From Merdibacter massiliensis (GTDB taxonomy: Bacteria; Bacillota_I; Bacilli_A; Erysipelotrichales; Erysipelotrichaceae): DNA of 64,000 bases. Below the pieces are notes generated by a model that ran no database searches, was not told the DNA's origin, and saw nothing but the letters and a program-made list of their open reading frames with translations. Below are positions 33,361 to 42,025 of the stretch, in pieces (the stretch's first letter is position 1; each line of letters opens with the position of its first letter). Position numbers and translations under genes: made by a program. Location: assembly GCF_900155395.1 (NCBI RefSeq), contig NZ_LT699711.1, forward strand, positions 1 through 64,000, read 5' to 3'.

Positions 33361-34188
33361 TTAAGATTTTATAAGTACAACAAGTATACCAAGCACAATT
33401 CGATACCAACCAAACACCTTAAAATCATGTTTTTTGATAAAGTTCATTAGGAATTTAATTACTAAGACAGATACCGCAAATGCCACAGCCATACCGAGAA
33501 CAAGAGCGAGCAGTTCTGCACTTGTAAATTCAAACCCGAATTTTAACAGCTTAAAAGCACTTGCTCCAAGCATAGTAGGTACTGCGAGGAAAAAAGTAAA
33601 CTCTGCTGCTGCCACTCGTGAAACTCCTATGAGTAAAGCACCTATAATCGTTGCTCCCGACCGTGATGTGCCGGGTATAAGTGATAACACTTGAAATGCC
33701 CCTATCAAGATTGCTGTTTTATAGCTGATGTCAGAAAGTGCCATAGTAGTAGGAGTACGCTTTTTATTCCAATTTTCTATGAGAATGAATAACAAACCAT
33801 AAAAGATTAACATGATTGAAATCACAATGGGGGTTTGGAGGTAAGCATCCAAATAATCATCAAATAGAATCCCCATAATAGCTGACGGTACACAAGCTAC
33901 CGCAACCTTGAACCACAACGAGAAAGTATCCTTTTTAACAATTGACTGTGCTTTGTTCTTAAATTGAAAGGGAAACATCTTGTTCCAAAACATTACAACC
34001 ACTGCGAGTATAGCTCCAAGTTGAATAACAACAAAAAACATTTCTTTAAATGCTTCGCTCATATTAAGTGTGATAAATTCGTCCACAAGAATCATATGTC
34101 CTGTGCTGCTGATAGGTAGCCACTCAGTAATACCCTCAACAATTCCAAGAAAAATAACTTTTAAAATTTCTATAAAATCAAGTACCAT
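33361..34188 (-). CDS. bcrD: Undecaprenyl-diphosphate phosphatase (UppP/BacA type), bacitracin resistance
   Basis: 275 residues with eight or so membrane segments. Signatures [20 protein letters not shown] (residues 16-35) and [16 protein letters not shown] hold the catalytic Glu and Arg of BacA/UppP enzymes. It dephosphorylates undecaprenyl pyrophosphate, the bacitracin target, and so relieves the drug. The ATG overlaps the bcrB stop by one base. As third gene of the cassette it corresponds to BcrD of enterococcal bcrABDR. AT-rich compared with ICE B. Confidence 0.9.
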   Translation of the reverse strand: MVLDFIEILKVIFLGIVEGITEWLPISSTGHMILVDEFITLNMSEAFKEMFFVVIQLGAILAVVVMFWNKMFPFQFKNKAQSIVKKDTFSLWFKVAVACVPSAIMGILFDDYLDAYLQTPIVISIMLIFYGLLFILIENWNKKRTPTTMALSDISYKTAILIGAFQVLSLIPGTSRSGATIIGALLIGVSRVAAAEFTFFLAVPTMLGASAFKLLKFGFEFTSAELLALVLGMAVAFAVSVLVIKFLMNFIKKHDFKVFGWYRIVLGILVVLIKS

Positions 34189-34937
34189 TATTTCAAATCC
34201 TCCTTTTTAAAATGATGAAAGGTCATAAGAAAACCAACTGCTGATACAAGAATAATAATAGATACAGACAGCAGTGTAGGATAGCCGGTACTCTGAAGTT
34301 TACCCTGCACCAAGAAATAGGTGGCTGTCCACGGATACAACGCTCCCCATTCTTGATTTGAAAGTGCGGCACTTCCCATGACAATCACGGCAGAGCCAAT
34401 CATCGGGGCGACAAATCCTTTTGTTTTCATAGCAACAAACACAAAAGGAGAAACTGTTAAAAACATCAGGATACTGCCAAACAAAAACTTGGGGAGCCAT
34501 ACTATTGCCACTAGTAAGCTATATCCCTCCAATGTAAAGACAGCGTCATATAGCCCACAAACGATAAATATACCTGCCCATGTTACAAGGGTTAGCATAA
34601 CAATCCAAAGAAGCAGGGTGCAAAATTTTCCAATTAATAGTTTTGTCCTTGAAATGGGTATGGGCAATATGGTTTTGAGGGTGCTTTCTGTGTACTCTCT
34701 GCTAAACAAGTAAGCTGCAATTGCCACATATATCATAATGTTTACCAGCAGCATGATATACAGTACACTGTCGCTGTATATGTCAGACAAGGTAAAGATA
34801 ATCTCCGGCTTATCAAAATGTGTTTGCAAGGCTTCTATTAACATCAAAAGTGGGGTAGATAATACCCCTGCCACACTAATTAGCACCATTTTTGAACGCT
34901 TTAGTTTTAATAATTCACAAGAAATAAGATTAAGCAA
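34188..34937 (-). CDS. bcrB: ABC transporter permease, bacitracin resistance
   Basis: 249 residues, six transmembrane segments, opening [20 protein letters not shown], typical of ABC-2 type BcrB permeases. TTG 34937 is 8 bases after GGAGG and overlaps the end of bcrA; an in-frame TTG at 34952 would place the ribosome site inside the gene. Together with BcrA it forms the exporter that removes bacitracin from the membrane. Confidence 0.87.
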   Translation of the reverse strand: MLNLISCELLKLKRSKMVLISVAGVLSTPLLMLIEALQTHFDKPEIIFTLSDIYSDSVLYIMLLVNIMIYVAIAAYLFSREYTESTLKTILPIPISRTKLLIGKFCTLLLWIVMLTLVTWAGIFIVCGLYDAVFTLEGYSLLVAIVWLPKFLFGSILMFLTVSPFVFVAMKTKGFVAPMIGSAVIVMGSAALSNQEWGALYPWTATYFLVQGKLQSTGYPTLLSVSIIILVSAVGFLMTFHHFKKEDLK

Positions 34938-35847
34938 TACCGCCACCTCCAATCAGTTTAGAAAAGTAGTCCTCTAAGTTTTCCTCACTATCATTTATCC
35001 TTGTCACGAGCAGTCCATTTCGTGCAAATTCTCGATTGATTTCTCCAACACTTTGGCTAAAGTCATAAATTCTCACCGTACCGTCCTGCACTGTAAAATC
35101 CGTCATGTGGTAGTGGTTTTCTAAAATCTTTCCGGCTATCTCACTGTCAGATAAATCAAATTGAATGTATTTTCGATTCCTTTTGTGAAGCTCGGATATA
35201 TTCACTTCCTCTACTAAATGCCCCTCGTGCATAACGCCGATAATATCTGCTATCTGTTCAATCTCGCTTAAAACATGGCTTGAGATAAAAATGGTAATGC
35301 CATGATTGTGACTAAGTTCAGATAAAAATGAGCGTATTTCAACTATTCCAATGGGGTCAAGTCCGTTAATCGGTTCGTCAAGTATTAAAAGCTCCGGCTC
35401 GTGCATAATGGCGGCGGCAATACCAAGCCGTTGCTTCATTCCGAGGGAATAATCGGAAAAGACTTTTCTTTTCTCCTTATGCAGCCCCACAACTTCAAGA
35501 GCTTTTTCTACTCCACTTTTAGATACTCCCCCTCGCAGTTTAGCGAGAATTTGCAAATTCTCATACCCTGTTAAATTACTGTAAAATCCCGGTGTTTCGA
35601 TAATAGAGCCTACTTTGCTATAAAGGGTATGGATATTTTCCTTATAGTTTGTGCCAAACAAGCGTACCGTTCCCTCCGTTGGGAAAGCAAGCTGCAACAT
35701 CATTTTCATTGCTGTGGTTTTGCCTGCTCCGTTTCTGCCGAGCAAACCATAAATTTTGCCCTTTGGCACATGAAGATTTACCTTATCGACAACGGTGGCT
35801 GTTCCGTATCGCTTCGTAAGATTTTCTGTTTCAATGATATAATCCAT
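34930..35847 (-). CDS. bcrA: ABC transporter ATPase, bacitracin resistance
   Basis: 305 residues from ATG 35847 (AAGGAGA upstream). Walker [19 protein letters not shown] signature [15 protein letters not shown], Walker [17 protein letters not shown]-loop ISSHVLSE, and a BcrA-type C-terminal domain. It powers bacitracin export with BcrB. The two GACA-N7-TGTC sites 105-150 bases upstream match the known BcrR operator. The frame is open to 35958 but only through the operator. Confidence 0.9.
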   Translation of the reverse strand: MDYIIETENLTKRYGTATVVDKVNLHVPKGKIYGLLGRNGAGKTTAMKMMLQLAFPTEGTVRLFGTNYKENIHTLYSKVGSIIETPGFYSNLTGYENLQILAKLRGGVSKSGVEKALEVVGLHKEKRKVFSDYSLGMKQRLGIAAAIMHEPELLILDEPINGLDPIGIVEIRSFLSELSHNHGITIFISSHVLSEIEQIADIIGVMHEGHLVEEVNISELHKRNRKYIQFDLSDSEIAGKILENHYHMTDFTVQDGTVRIYDFSQSVGEINREFARNGLLVTRINDSEENLEDYFSKLIGGGGIA

Positions 35848-35951
35848 ATTTGATTCTCCTTTCCGTGGGTTGCTGTTCTTGTTTTCGCTGACCACAATCT
35901 TATTATCCACGAGTATTGCATAGAAGCCAAGAAATCTACCGTCACAATGCC

Positions 35952-35998
35952 GACACAATAGATGTCAGCACGAAAAAAGCTCCGACACTTATCGTGTC
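35952..35998 (-). promoter_or_regulatory. Two BcrR operators upstream of bcrA
   Basis: GACA-N7-TGTC occurs twice: 35952-35966 and 35984-35998, 32 bases apart. This is the inverted repeat reported for BcrR binding in enterococci (from memory). The right-hand copy is also the stem of the bcrR terminator. Confidence 0.75.
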
Positions 35999-36005
35999 AG
36001 AGCCT
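35979..36005 (-). terminator. bcrR terminator overlapping an operator
   Basis: On the minus strand GCTCTGACAC-GATAA-GTGTCGGAGC is followed by TTTTTT. It ends the bcrR transcript 24 bases after its stop codon. Its inner stem is the second GACA-N7-TGTC operator. Confidence 0.8.
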
Positions 36006-36027
36006 ATTTTAAAGGGTTTATGGCATT

Positions 36028-36642
36028 TTACTTTGTTTGGGTTTGCTTTATCCAGACAAATATTTTAGCAACAAATAGCAGAAACATAAGGGCGGTTACA
36101 TAGGGTTGTCTTGCCGTAGCGAAGAAGCAGATAAAAAGCGTACTCAGCACGAGAGAGCATTTTGTGATTATGTTGCTCCATGATTCCTTTTCAAAACAAA
36201 CACACATCAGTTTCGCTATCCCAAGTGCAATCAAAACAATAAAAACAATCCAATAGATTGCAAGATATATTGGGGTAGTGTCTGTAAATGAAAGTAGATT
36301 GACAGAATAAATATATCCGTCAACAAGGTTACCATACAACGGCAAAAGTATAAAAGTAACCGCCATCATATCTAATATTCCATAAATGAAACTGTAAATT
36401 TTTTTCAAGTTGGAACGATTTTCAGTTTCGGCAAGTGTAATCAGTTCTTCGCCCGATAGCAGTTCATCTATGGTCACAGAAAAGAATTTAGAAATACACT
36501 TGAGCGACTCAATGTTAGGGTAACCCTTGCCGCTTTCCCATTTTGAAATGGCTGTTCTTGATACATATAATTGCTCCGCAAGTTGTTCCTGCGTTAAGTT
36601 CTTTCCAGTCCTAAGCTGTTGTAGCTTTTCATTAAATTCCAT
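36028..36642 (-). CDS. bcrR: Membrane-bound XRE activator of bcrABD (BcrR type)
   Basis: 204 residues. N-terminal HTH LRTGKNLTQEQLAEQLYVSRTAISKWESG, then four transmembrane segments (from ~80). BcrR is a membrane one-component sensor that binds bacitracin and activates bcrABD; size, layout and position upstream of bcrA fit. The gene overlaps the small HTH gene above it by 11 bases and ends with a terminator that carries the operator. Confidence 0.85.
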   Translation of the reverse strand: MEFNEKLQQLRTGKNLTQEQLAEQLYVSRTAISKWESGKGYPNIESLKCISKFFSVTIDELLSGEELITLAETENRSNLKKIYSFIYGILDMMAVTFILLPLYGNLVDGYIYSVNLLSFTDTTPIYLAIYWIVFIVLIALGIAKLMCVCFEKESWSNIITKCSLVLSTLFICFFATARQPYVTALMFLLFVAKIFVWIKQTQTK

Positions 36643-36829
36643 GATTCTCCTCCTGTTTGTTCCTTGTTTTCATACGTCCATCAACGGGTTTTTCTGCATC
36701 TTTTGGTATCATCCATGCACGACCAAATTTTTCAGTTCCGTCAATGCGATTTTCCTCACATAATTTTTGTATCCGTCTTTCCGATATGCCCCATTTTTCA
36801 GAAGCGGCTTTCACAGAAATGTAATTCAT
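36632..36829 (-). CDS. Small MerR/excisionase-like DNA-binding protein
   Basis: 65 residues starting MNYISVKAASEKWGISERRIQKLC, a winged-helix of the helix-turn-helix type 17 family, with GTEKFGRAWMIP. It overlaps bcrR by 11 bases, so they are co-transcribed. Long frames above 36829 are not coding. Role unknown. Confidence 0.75.
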   Translation of the reverse strand: MNYISVKAASEKWGISERRIQKLCEENRIDGTEKFGRAWMIPKDAEKPVDGRMKTRNKQEENHGI

Positions 36830-36994
36830 AATATCAACTTCCTTTCGCAAAGAGTATATAATTATTATATACGGAATGACGAATAATAGCAAGTTTCTCT
36901 CCACTAATACGAAATTATACACTACTAAACATAAAATCATACTTCGTTCAAATATCATCACCCGAAATGTACAATGATATAGGATGATATTAAA

Positions 36995-37348
36995 ATGTAC
37001 CAAGATGAAAGAAAACTTGATTTTAAGCCGTTAGGTATAGCGATAAAAAAAGCTCGGGAAGCAAAAGGGTGGACACAGGAATATCTTGCCCAACTGGTAG
37101 ACCTTACGCCACGCTCTATTATGTATATAGAGAACAGGGGGCAGCACCCAAGGCTTAACAAATTTTATCTCATTACTACCTTGCTTGACATCTCTGTAGA
37201 CCAGTTCTTTTTTCCATGCAATGAAGATGGCGACAACAATCGCCGCAAACAAGTTGATGTACTGTTGAATGATATGGAAGAAAAGGAGCTTATCGTGATG
37301 GAAGCTACGGCTCAAGGCTTGAAAAAGGCAAGAGAAACTGCGGAATAA
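36995..37348 (+). CDS. XRE-family regulator
   Basis: 117 residues: IAIKKAREAKGWTQEYLAQLVDLTPRSIMYIENRG is the HTH; the C-terminal part (LLNDMEEKELIVMEATAQGLKKARE) is helical. Tn1549-like elements carry such a regulator divergent from the cargo. It is divergent from the small HTH gene; the 165-base gap between them would hold both promoters. A bidirectional terminator follows. Confidence 0.85.
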   Translation: MYQDERKLDFKPLGIAIKKAREAKGWTQEYLAQLVDLTPRSIMYIENRGQHPRLNKFYLITTLLDISVDQFFFPCNEDGDNNRRKQVDVLLNDMEEKELIVMEATAQGLKKARETAE

Positions 37349-37380
37349 TTAACGCTGTTTTCGTAAGCCAAGCCAACTGA

Positions 37381-37417
37381 AAAAAGTGCGACACCTACAC
37401 AGGCTATCGCACTTTTT
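37381..37417. terminator. Bidirectional terminator between convergent genes
   Basis: Perfect 11-bp arms AAAAAGTGCGA (37381-37391) and TCGCACTTTTT (37407-37417), placed between the XRE gene (+) and the next gene (-). Confidence 0.85.
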
Positions 37418-37428
37418 AGGTTATTTTT

Positions 37429-37725
37429 TTATTCTCCACACAAATCATAAAGCTGTTCACATCGGTTTTGAATATCTAAGATTTCTGTTTCGGTTAAACT
37501 CCTGCGGTTATGAGTAAGTTGTTGCTCTAAAAAATCACGATAGCCATCAAGTAAGGCATCCCGTAAAAGCTCGGGGGCTTTGCAATGTTCCACACCAAAC
37601 CATTGCTCATCTTTTTCATCCCAAATCATAACGGTGTATCCTCGCTTAGTGTTCACCACCTCCAAAACACTATCTTTATTTAGGTAATCGTTGAATACTT
37701 CTAAAACCTTTTCAAAGGTCATCAT
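37429..37725 (-). CDS. Small acidic ICE protein, paralogue of 41644-41949
   Basis: 98 residues: MMTFEKVLEVFNDYLNKD opens like MLTFENVLEIFHEYLLHD of the gene at 41644, and both continue with a KRGY motif (VVNTKRGYTVMIWDEK versus LPCKRGYVRLTWNKD) and a similar C-terminal helix. The family is unknown to me but recurs in this ICE type. This copy is AT-rich, matching the bcr/regulator block rather than the ICE backbone. Confidence 0.7.
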   Translation of the reverse strand: MMTFEKVLEVFNDYLNKDSVLEVVNTKRGYTVMIWDEKDEQWFGVEHCKAPELLRDALLDGYRDFLEQQLTHNRRSLTETEILDIQNRCEQLYDLCGE

Positions 37726-37975
37726 TTTATCAGCCCTTTCATATTTTAGGTGCTTATATGTAAGTAGTTTATATACTTATTACGACTATGATAATAAAAG
37801 TAAATCATCGTGTAAAGGATACGGATATTGTTTGCGAACAAAAGTGGCAAGCGATGCCTGTGGCTATCCAGATAGCCCCACGCGCTTGTTGAGGGAAGTC
37901 CCCCAAGCCCCCTTGGAACACAGATTTTCAATCTGTGGCTGCGCGTTCTTGTGAACGCTTTTGACTGCGACCAGC
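37726..37975. other. Candidate oriT region of ICE B
   Basis: Noncoding, next to the MobP relaxase stop. It contains hairpins GGCTATC/GATAGCC (37862-37877), CACAGATT/AATCTGTG (37919-37937) and GCGTTC/GAACGC (37943-37958). Between them on the minus strand is GCTTGGGGGACTTCCCTCAA, which resembles nic regions of MobP mobilization systems as I remember them. It may equally be the transcript end of the relaxase operon. The composition changes here from AT-rich to GC-rich. Confidence 0.4.
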
Positions 37976-39388
37976 TCACCGCTGGCCGTGGTCTTTTTCT
38001 TTCTGTTGCGGCTCGGTCTGCTCCATCGCCAGGACCCGATCCACGTTATTCTTGACCGTCAGCAGCTCCCGCATGGTGGCGCGGGCCTGCCGGTACTCAC
38101 CGTAAGCCTTTTTCTTGTCCGCCAGTAGCTGGGCGTACTCGGTCTGAAGCTCCTTGATGGTGGGCAGCTTCTTCACATTCAGCTCGTTGAAGGCTTCCTT
38201 GGCGGCCTGGTGCAGCAAGATTTCCTCCTCATGCTCCTGCCGGAATTTCTTTGAATACCCGGCCTTGCGGTAGGCCACATAGGTCTCGCGGGTCTTGGCG
38301 TAGTTGACGATGTGGGTGCGCAGCACGGCAATCTCGGCCATGCGCTTCTCAGCGGCCTTGATCTGATCGGACAGCGCATTATAGCGGGCCGTCGCCTCTG
38401 CTGTTTTGGTTTCCAAATCGGCATAATCCAGCAGCCCATGTTCGGACAGGTAGTTGAGGGTCTGTGCCATCTGCTTGAGGTTGAACACCTTGGCCCAGCG
38501 GGCGTACCCGGCACCTTTTCCGGCCTGGAGTTTTGCCTGGATGTCCACCAGCAGATTGACCTTCGGCGGAGCGGCCTGCGGGACGGCTTGCTTGCGGGGC
38601 ATATGTTCTTTCTGGCCGGAGAGGACCGCCAACAGATCGTCCAGCGTGTAGCCGTCCCCCAGCCGGTCAAAGCGGACATTGTTGCCCCAGCCCTCCGCGC
38701 CGATGGAGATGTTTTTTCCGCGCCGGTGAACGGTGAAGCCGTCCTGTTCCAACAGGCGCAGCAGCTCCTCCAGGCTGGCCGGTTTCTGCGCCAGTGCCCG
38801 GTCAATGGCCTGACGCAGCTGCTCCTTGTGGGAGGGCTTCGCCGCGTCACCCAGCCACTTGTTGTAGCTCTGGCCGCGCCGCTTGGGAGCCTCCACAATG
38901 GAGTAACCGTTCTCAACGCAGATGGTATCGCTCAGACGGTGGACGGCGCGGGTGCTGCCCCAAAAGTTGCGGAACTTGCGGTCACACTCCAGCGTGGTGG
39001 AGTTCCATATAATATGGTTGTGGACGTGAGCCTTGTCAATGTGGGTGCAGACGATGAAAGCGTGCTTGTCCTTGGTAAATCGCCGGGCCAGCTCTACGCC
39101 CAACCGGTTGGCTTCCTCCGGCGTGATCTCGCCCGGCACAAAGGACTGCCGCAGGTGGTAGGCAATCACATCGTCCGCACCGCGCACCCGGCCGGTGCGG
39201 GCGGCGTAGGTCTGCTTGTCCAGCAGGAACTGCGCATCGGCCACGCGGCTGTCACACTGGTAGCTGGTGATGAGCCTGCCGTGGTCGGTCTTTTCTGGAT
39301 TTTTTACATAACCAATGATATCGCTGATCGCCTTGCCGACCGTGCGGCCCTTGCCGGTGTGCAGCGGTATAATGCGGGTGGTGGCCAT
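37976..39388 (-). CDS. MobP (MobA/VirD2 type) relaxase of ICE B
   Basis: 470 residues from ATG 39388. The start ATTRIIPLHTGKGRTVGKAI and IIGYVKNPEKT hold the likely catalytic tyrosine; HIDKAHVHNHIIWN is the three-histidine metal motif near residue 130. The C-terminal half is coiled coil (TARYNALSDQIKAAEKRM). It nicks oriT and leads the DNA to the VirB4/VirD4 channel. A GGAGGCGGAC ribosome site is present. In most relatives MobC lies directly upstream; here a ~2.7 kb block with the AbiE operon is inserted between. Confidence 0.9.
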   Translation of the reverse strand: MATTRIIPLHTGKGRTVGKAISDIIGYVKNPEKTDHGRLITSYQCDSRVADAQFLLDKQTYAARTGRVRGADDVIAYHLRQSFVPGEITPEEANRLGVELARRFTKDKHAFIVCTHIDKAHVHNHIIWNSTTLECDRKFRNFWGSTRAVHRLSDTICVENGYSIVEAPKRRGQSYNKWLGDAAKPSHKEQLRQAIDRALAQKPASLEELLRLLEQDGFTVHRRGKNISIGAEGWGNNVRFDRLGDGYTLDDLLAVLSGQKEHMPRKQAVPQAAPPKVNLLVDIQAKLQAGKGAGYARWAKVFNLKQMAQTLNYLSEHGLLDYADLETKTAEATARYNALSDQIKAAEKRMAEIAVLRTHIVNYAKTRETYVAYRKAGYSKKFRQEHEEEILLHQAAKEAFNELNVKKLPTIKELQTEYAQLLADKKKAYGEYRQARATMRELLTVKNNVDRVLAMEQTEPQQKEKDHGQR

Positions 39389-39446
39389 GTGGGGTCCGCC
39401 TCCTTTCCAAAAAATAAGCGGCCTGCTTATCACAGACCGCATCGGT

Positions 39447-39797
39447 TTACTCTATATCAGTTTCCTCGTCCATATAAAAATCGAAATCTTCCTCAAAGTC
39501 ATCTTCCAATTCATCCAGTTCTATCCTGGGCGGGAACCGCATTTCATATTGTTCCGTCGCCAAGGTCCGCACGGCATCCCGCCGGTCTTTCATCCGTTTC
39601 TTCAACCACGAAAGCTGTTCTTTGGATAATCGCCAGGGAAGGTTGACCAGCCGGGTAAGTGCCATTTCTTCCGCCTGCTTTTCTGGCGGGAGGGCGGCGC
39701 AGGTTTTACAAATGTGCGCGGCGTGACCCTTGCCGGAAAACTTTTCGTTTGCCTTATACTCGCCACAGACCTTGCAGTAGTGTCCACGCTTTTTCAT
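39447..39797 (-). CDS. Zinc-ribbon protein, third gene of the AbiE operon
   Basis: 116 residues from ATG 39797, which overlaps the AbiEii stop (ATGA). The N-terminus GHYCKVCGEYKANEKFSGKG plus HICKTC gives a CxxC...CxxC zinc ribbon; the middle is basic (LKKRMKDRRDAVRT) and the last 30 residues are strongly acidic. The family is unknown to me. Translational coupling to the toxin suggests a functional link, but no partner role is established. Confidence 0.7.
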   Translation of the reverse strand: MKKRGHYCKVCGEYKANEKFSGKGHAAHICKTCAALPPEKQAEEMALTRLVNLPWRLSKEQLSWLKKRMKDRRDAVRTLATEQYEMRFPPRIELDELEDDFEEDFDFYMDEETDIE

Positions 39798-40642
39798 GCC
39801 GTGCCCTCGCAACGAGCGAACAGCTGACGGACCGCAGCCATGACCGTATTCCAGCCAAGGTCGGACGCATAGGAAAACTTTTTCTGATAGGCCACCCACA
39901 GGTCCTGCATGACCGGGCTGGCCTCCACTTCATCAAAGACTTCGGCGGCCTCGGCCAGATGGCGCTCGGTGCCGCGCTTGTGGGCTGTCGCCAGAAGCGC
40001 GTCATGGAGAACGTGCGGGTCCAGAGTGCTGCCATAGAGTTGTTGCAGGATGGCGATGTCGTAAAAATCTCTCATACGGGTGTTGGTCGTGGTCCGGGTG
40101 ATGATGGTTTCCAGCTTTTCGGCCAGCACGGTCTCCAGGTTATAGGCCCAAACGTCGATGGAACGGTCCTCCAGCATGAGCTTGAAGCTGTACCGCACCT
40201 CTTTAGGGGTGATGGCGTCGCCGGTAGAAATGTCGATTTTCAGCGGGGTGCGCACCCCGTCAAAGAGCGTTGTCATCGTCACCCGAATGCCGGGATATTC
40301 CGCTTCATCCATGATTTCCGAAATGCTTTTCACCTGGAAGGTAACGCCGTCGTCAATGGGAACGGCGATGATCTCGGCCATCATGTTCTCCACATCCTCC
40401 ACGCTGACGTTGGCCCCCTTGACCGTTGCGTCCAGGTCCATCGTGGAGCGGGCGTCCAGACCGACCATCGCGGCCACCAGCATACCACCCTTGAGGATGA
40501 ACTTGTCCCGGTATGAGGAAAGAGAAATACGTTCAAGAAAACGCTCCATCATATAGTTGCGCATCAAAACCTGCGCATCCGCAGCATTTTTCTTTGACAG
40601 GTTACGGATCAAATCTTTCAGCTGTCTGGCTGTCTTTATCAT
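39794..40642 (-). CDS. abiEii: AbiEii-type nucleotidyltransferase toxin
   Basis: 282 residues, DUF1814 family. FILKGGMLVAAM and RSTMDLDATVKG carry the GG...DxD nucleotidyltransferase core, with LKIDISTGD and NLETVLAEKLETII later. Members are toxins of type IV toxin-antitoxin/abortive infection systems and modify RNA (a tRNA acceptor end in studied cases). The start overlaps the AbiEi stop by four bases; the stop overlaps the zinc-ribbon gene. Complete. Confidence 0.9.
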   Translation of the reverse strand: MIKTARQLKDLIRNLSKKNAADAQVLMRNYMMERFLERISLSSYRDKFILKGGMLVAAMVGLDARSTMDLDATVKGANVSVEDVENMMAEIIAVPIDDGVTFQVKSISEIMDEAEYPGIRVTMTTLFDGVRTPLKIDISTGDAITPKEVRYSFKLMLEDRSIDVWAYNLETVLAEKLETIITRTTTNTRMRDFYDIAILQQLYGSTLDPHVLHDALLATAHKRGTERHLAEAAEVFDEVEASPVMQDLWVAYQKKFSYASDLGWNTVMAAVRQLFARCEGTA

Positions 40643-41241
40643 AGCAGTACCTCCAAATACTGGCGTAAAATCTTCTCGACCCGGAACAGCTTGGCATAGC
40701 GCACCAGCGTCCGCAGGTCCTTATCTTTCCGGCGAGCATACGCTTTCAAAGCGTCCTGGAATGTCTGCATCTCGATATGGCTCCGGCTGCGCAGCACATC
40801 GCAGATCGTCCGTTCCATATCATATACCGGCACATCGTGACCGAAGGGGGTCTGCGCGGTTGTCAGGCCGACCTCATGCAGCTCCGCCTTGATGGTAAAG
40901 ACCTGAACGCCCTCGTCCTTGAGCCGGGTCGGATTGTAGCCCGTCTTGACCGTAATGGAATAGGCCAGCGGCTCCCGGTCGGTCAGGTCATGGAAAAACA
41001 GCGCCGTTTCATGGGAAAAAACTGCCTGCGGACAGCGAAGATGCAGCAGATACATGGCGTCCACCCAGGCGTCTTTGGAAAGATAAATCCCATGCGCCGC
41101 CTGTTCCAGCCCACGAGACTGCACGAATTGATAAAAAACAGGTTTTGAGATCCCGGCCGCGAGGACCTGCCCGGTGCGCAGCATCCCATCCTGACGTTCC
41201 ATCAGCTGGTCCAGCTGTTGAAATTGGCTCACGTTCTTCAC
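40639..41241 (-). CDS. abiEi: AbiEi-type antitoxin and repressor
   Basis: 200 residues. N-terminal winged helix (MLRTGQVLAAGISKPVFYQFVQ), then HGIYLSKDAWVDAMYLLHLRCP and SHETALFFHDLTDREP, the AbiEi_1/3 pattern. It neutralises AbiEii and usually represses the operon through inverted repeats in the promoter. Upstream (41242-41290) GCTAATATTATACGCAAAATTAGC-like arms (GCTAAT/ATTAGC) are candidates for that site. First gene of a three-gene operon. Confidence 0.88.
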   Translation of the reverse strand: MKNVSQFQQLDQLMERQDGMLRTGQVLAAGISKPVFYQFVQSRGLEQAAHGIYLSKDAWVDAMYLLHLRCPQAVFSHETALFFHDLTDREPLAYSITVKTGYNPTRLKDEGVQVFTIKAELHEVGLTTAQTPFGHDVPVYDMERTICDVLRSRSHIEMQTFQDALKAYARRKDKDLRTLVRYAKLFRVEKILRQYLEVLL

Positions 41242-41253
41242 CTTCCTTTCATG

Positions 41254-41276
41254 CTAATATTATACGCAAAATTAGC
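41254..41276 (-). promoter_or_regulatory. Inverted repeat in the abiE promoter
   Basis: GCTAAT and ATTAGC flank ATTATACGCAAA. On the minus strand the interval contains a TATAAT box, so an AbiEi dimer bound here would block it. Confidence 0.55.
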
Positions 41277-41294
41277 ACGAAAGTAAAGTCAAAA

Positions 41295-41322
41295 AATTGC
41301 CGGGCACTCACTCCCGGCAATT
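41295..41322 (-). terminator. Terminator of the CD1845-type gene
   Basis: 10-bp perfect arms AATTGCCGGG/CCCGGCAATT; the minus strand continues TTTTTT. It separates this gene pair from the abiE promoter. Confidence 0.8.
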
Positions 41323-41335
41323 CTTCGCTTCCTAT

Positions 41336-41647
41336 TCAGCCATACACCGCGTCCTGGATCGCATACCGCAGGTCCTGTACCTTGCCCACCAGCCAGACGG
41401 CGGCCATCGGCAGGCCCAGCGGGCTGACCAGGAAGGCGATCACCAGCAGGATTACGCCGTTTTGCGGCGAGTAGGTCACAAGCACCGCGATCCCCAGCAG
41501 CGCCACCACCGTGGAGACCAGGCCGAAGATGAAGCTGGACACATACAGCAGCCAGAAGCACAGCCAGGTGAACAGCGTCAGCGCCAGCACCACCGGCACG
41601 GCAAGGATTTTCAGCCCCAATTTCAAAATAAACAGCACCGCTCTCAT
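41336..41647 (-). CDS. CD1845-type small membrane protein
   Basis: 103 residues from ATG 41647, overlapping the previous stop (ATGA). Two or three long hydrophobic segments (AVPVVLALTLFTWLCFWLL and ILLVIAFLVSPLGLPM) and the ending LRYAIQDAVYG match the CD1845 family found in clostridial conjugative transposons. Function unknown, inner-membrane location expected. Confidence 0.8.
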   Translation of the reverse strand: MRAVLFILKLGLKILAVPVVLALTLFTWLCFWLLYVSSFIFGLVSTVVALLGIAVLVTYSPQNGVILLVIAFLVSPLGLPMAAVWLVGKVQDLRYAIQDAVYG

Positions 41648-41949
41648 TTCAGCGCCTCCTTCCGCCAGTCCAGGTAGGGCTGGCACAGTTCTTTCACGGC
41701 TTTTTCATCGGCTTCTGTAACTTCCCGGCGGCCTTTCGTCCGGCGGAGCAATTCAAAGTCCTGGTAATCCGTGAGCAACAGGTCAAACAGTTCCTCCGGG
41801 ATTCGGCAGAGGATACCGTCCACACAGTAGCGGGAATCCTTGTTCCAAGTCAATCGGACATAGCCGCGTTTACAAGGGAGAACTTCTTCCTCCGGGTCGT
41901 GCAGCAGGTACTCATGAAAAATCTCCAAGACGTTTTCAAACGTCAACAT
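41644..41949 (-). CDS. Small ICE protein, paralogue of 37429-37725
   Basis: 101 residues: MLTFENVLEIFHEYLLHDPE, CKRGYVRLTWNKDSRY, and a helical C-terminus. Shares its opening and KRGY motif with the gene at 37429. Coupled to the CD1845-type gene by a four-base overlap. No function known. Confidence 0.72.
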   Translation of the reverse strand: MLTFENVLEIFHEYLLHDPEEEVLPCKRGYVRLTWNKDSRYCVDGILCRIPEELFDLLLTDYQDFELLRRTKGRREVTEADEKAVKELCQPYLDWRKEALK

Positions 41950-42025
41950 CAGCCATCACCTCGTTTCTGACTCCATTATCAATCACACCCCACCAAAACG
42001 CAACGATACGGGCAAAGAAAAAAAA

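Noticed and set aside
37976-39388. Relaxase as MobQ like that of the IME
   Set aside because: The three-histidine motif HIDKAHVHNH and start ATTRIIPLH fit the MobP/VirD2-type relaxase of Tn1549-like elements instead.
38312-39646. 444-codon plus-strand frame
   Set aside because: Antisense shadow of the MobP relaxase; the opposite strand has clear relaxase motifs.
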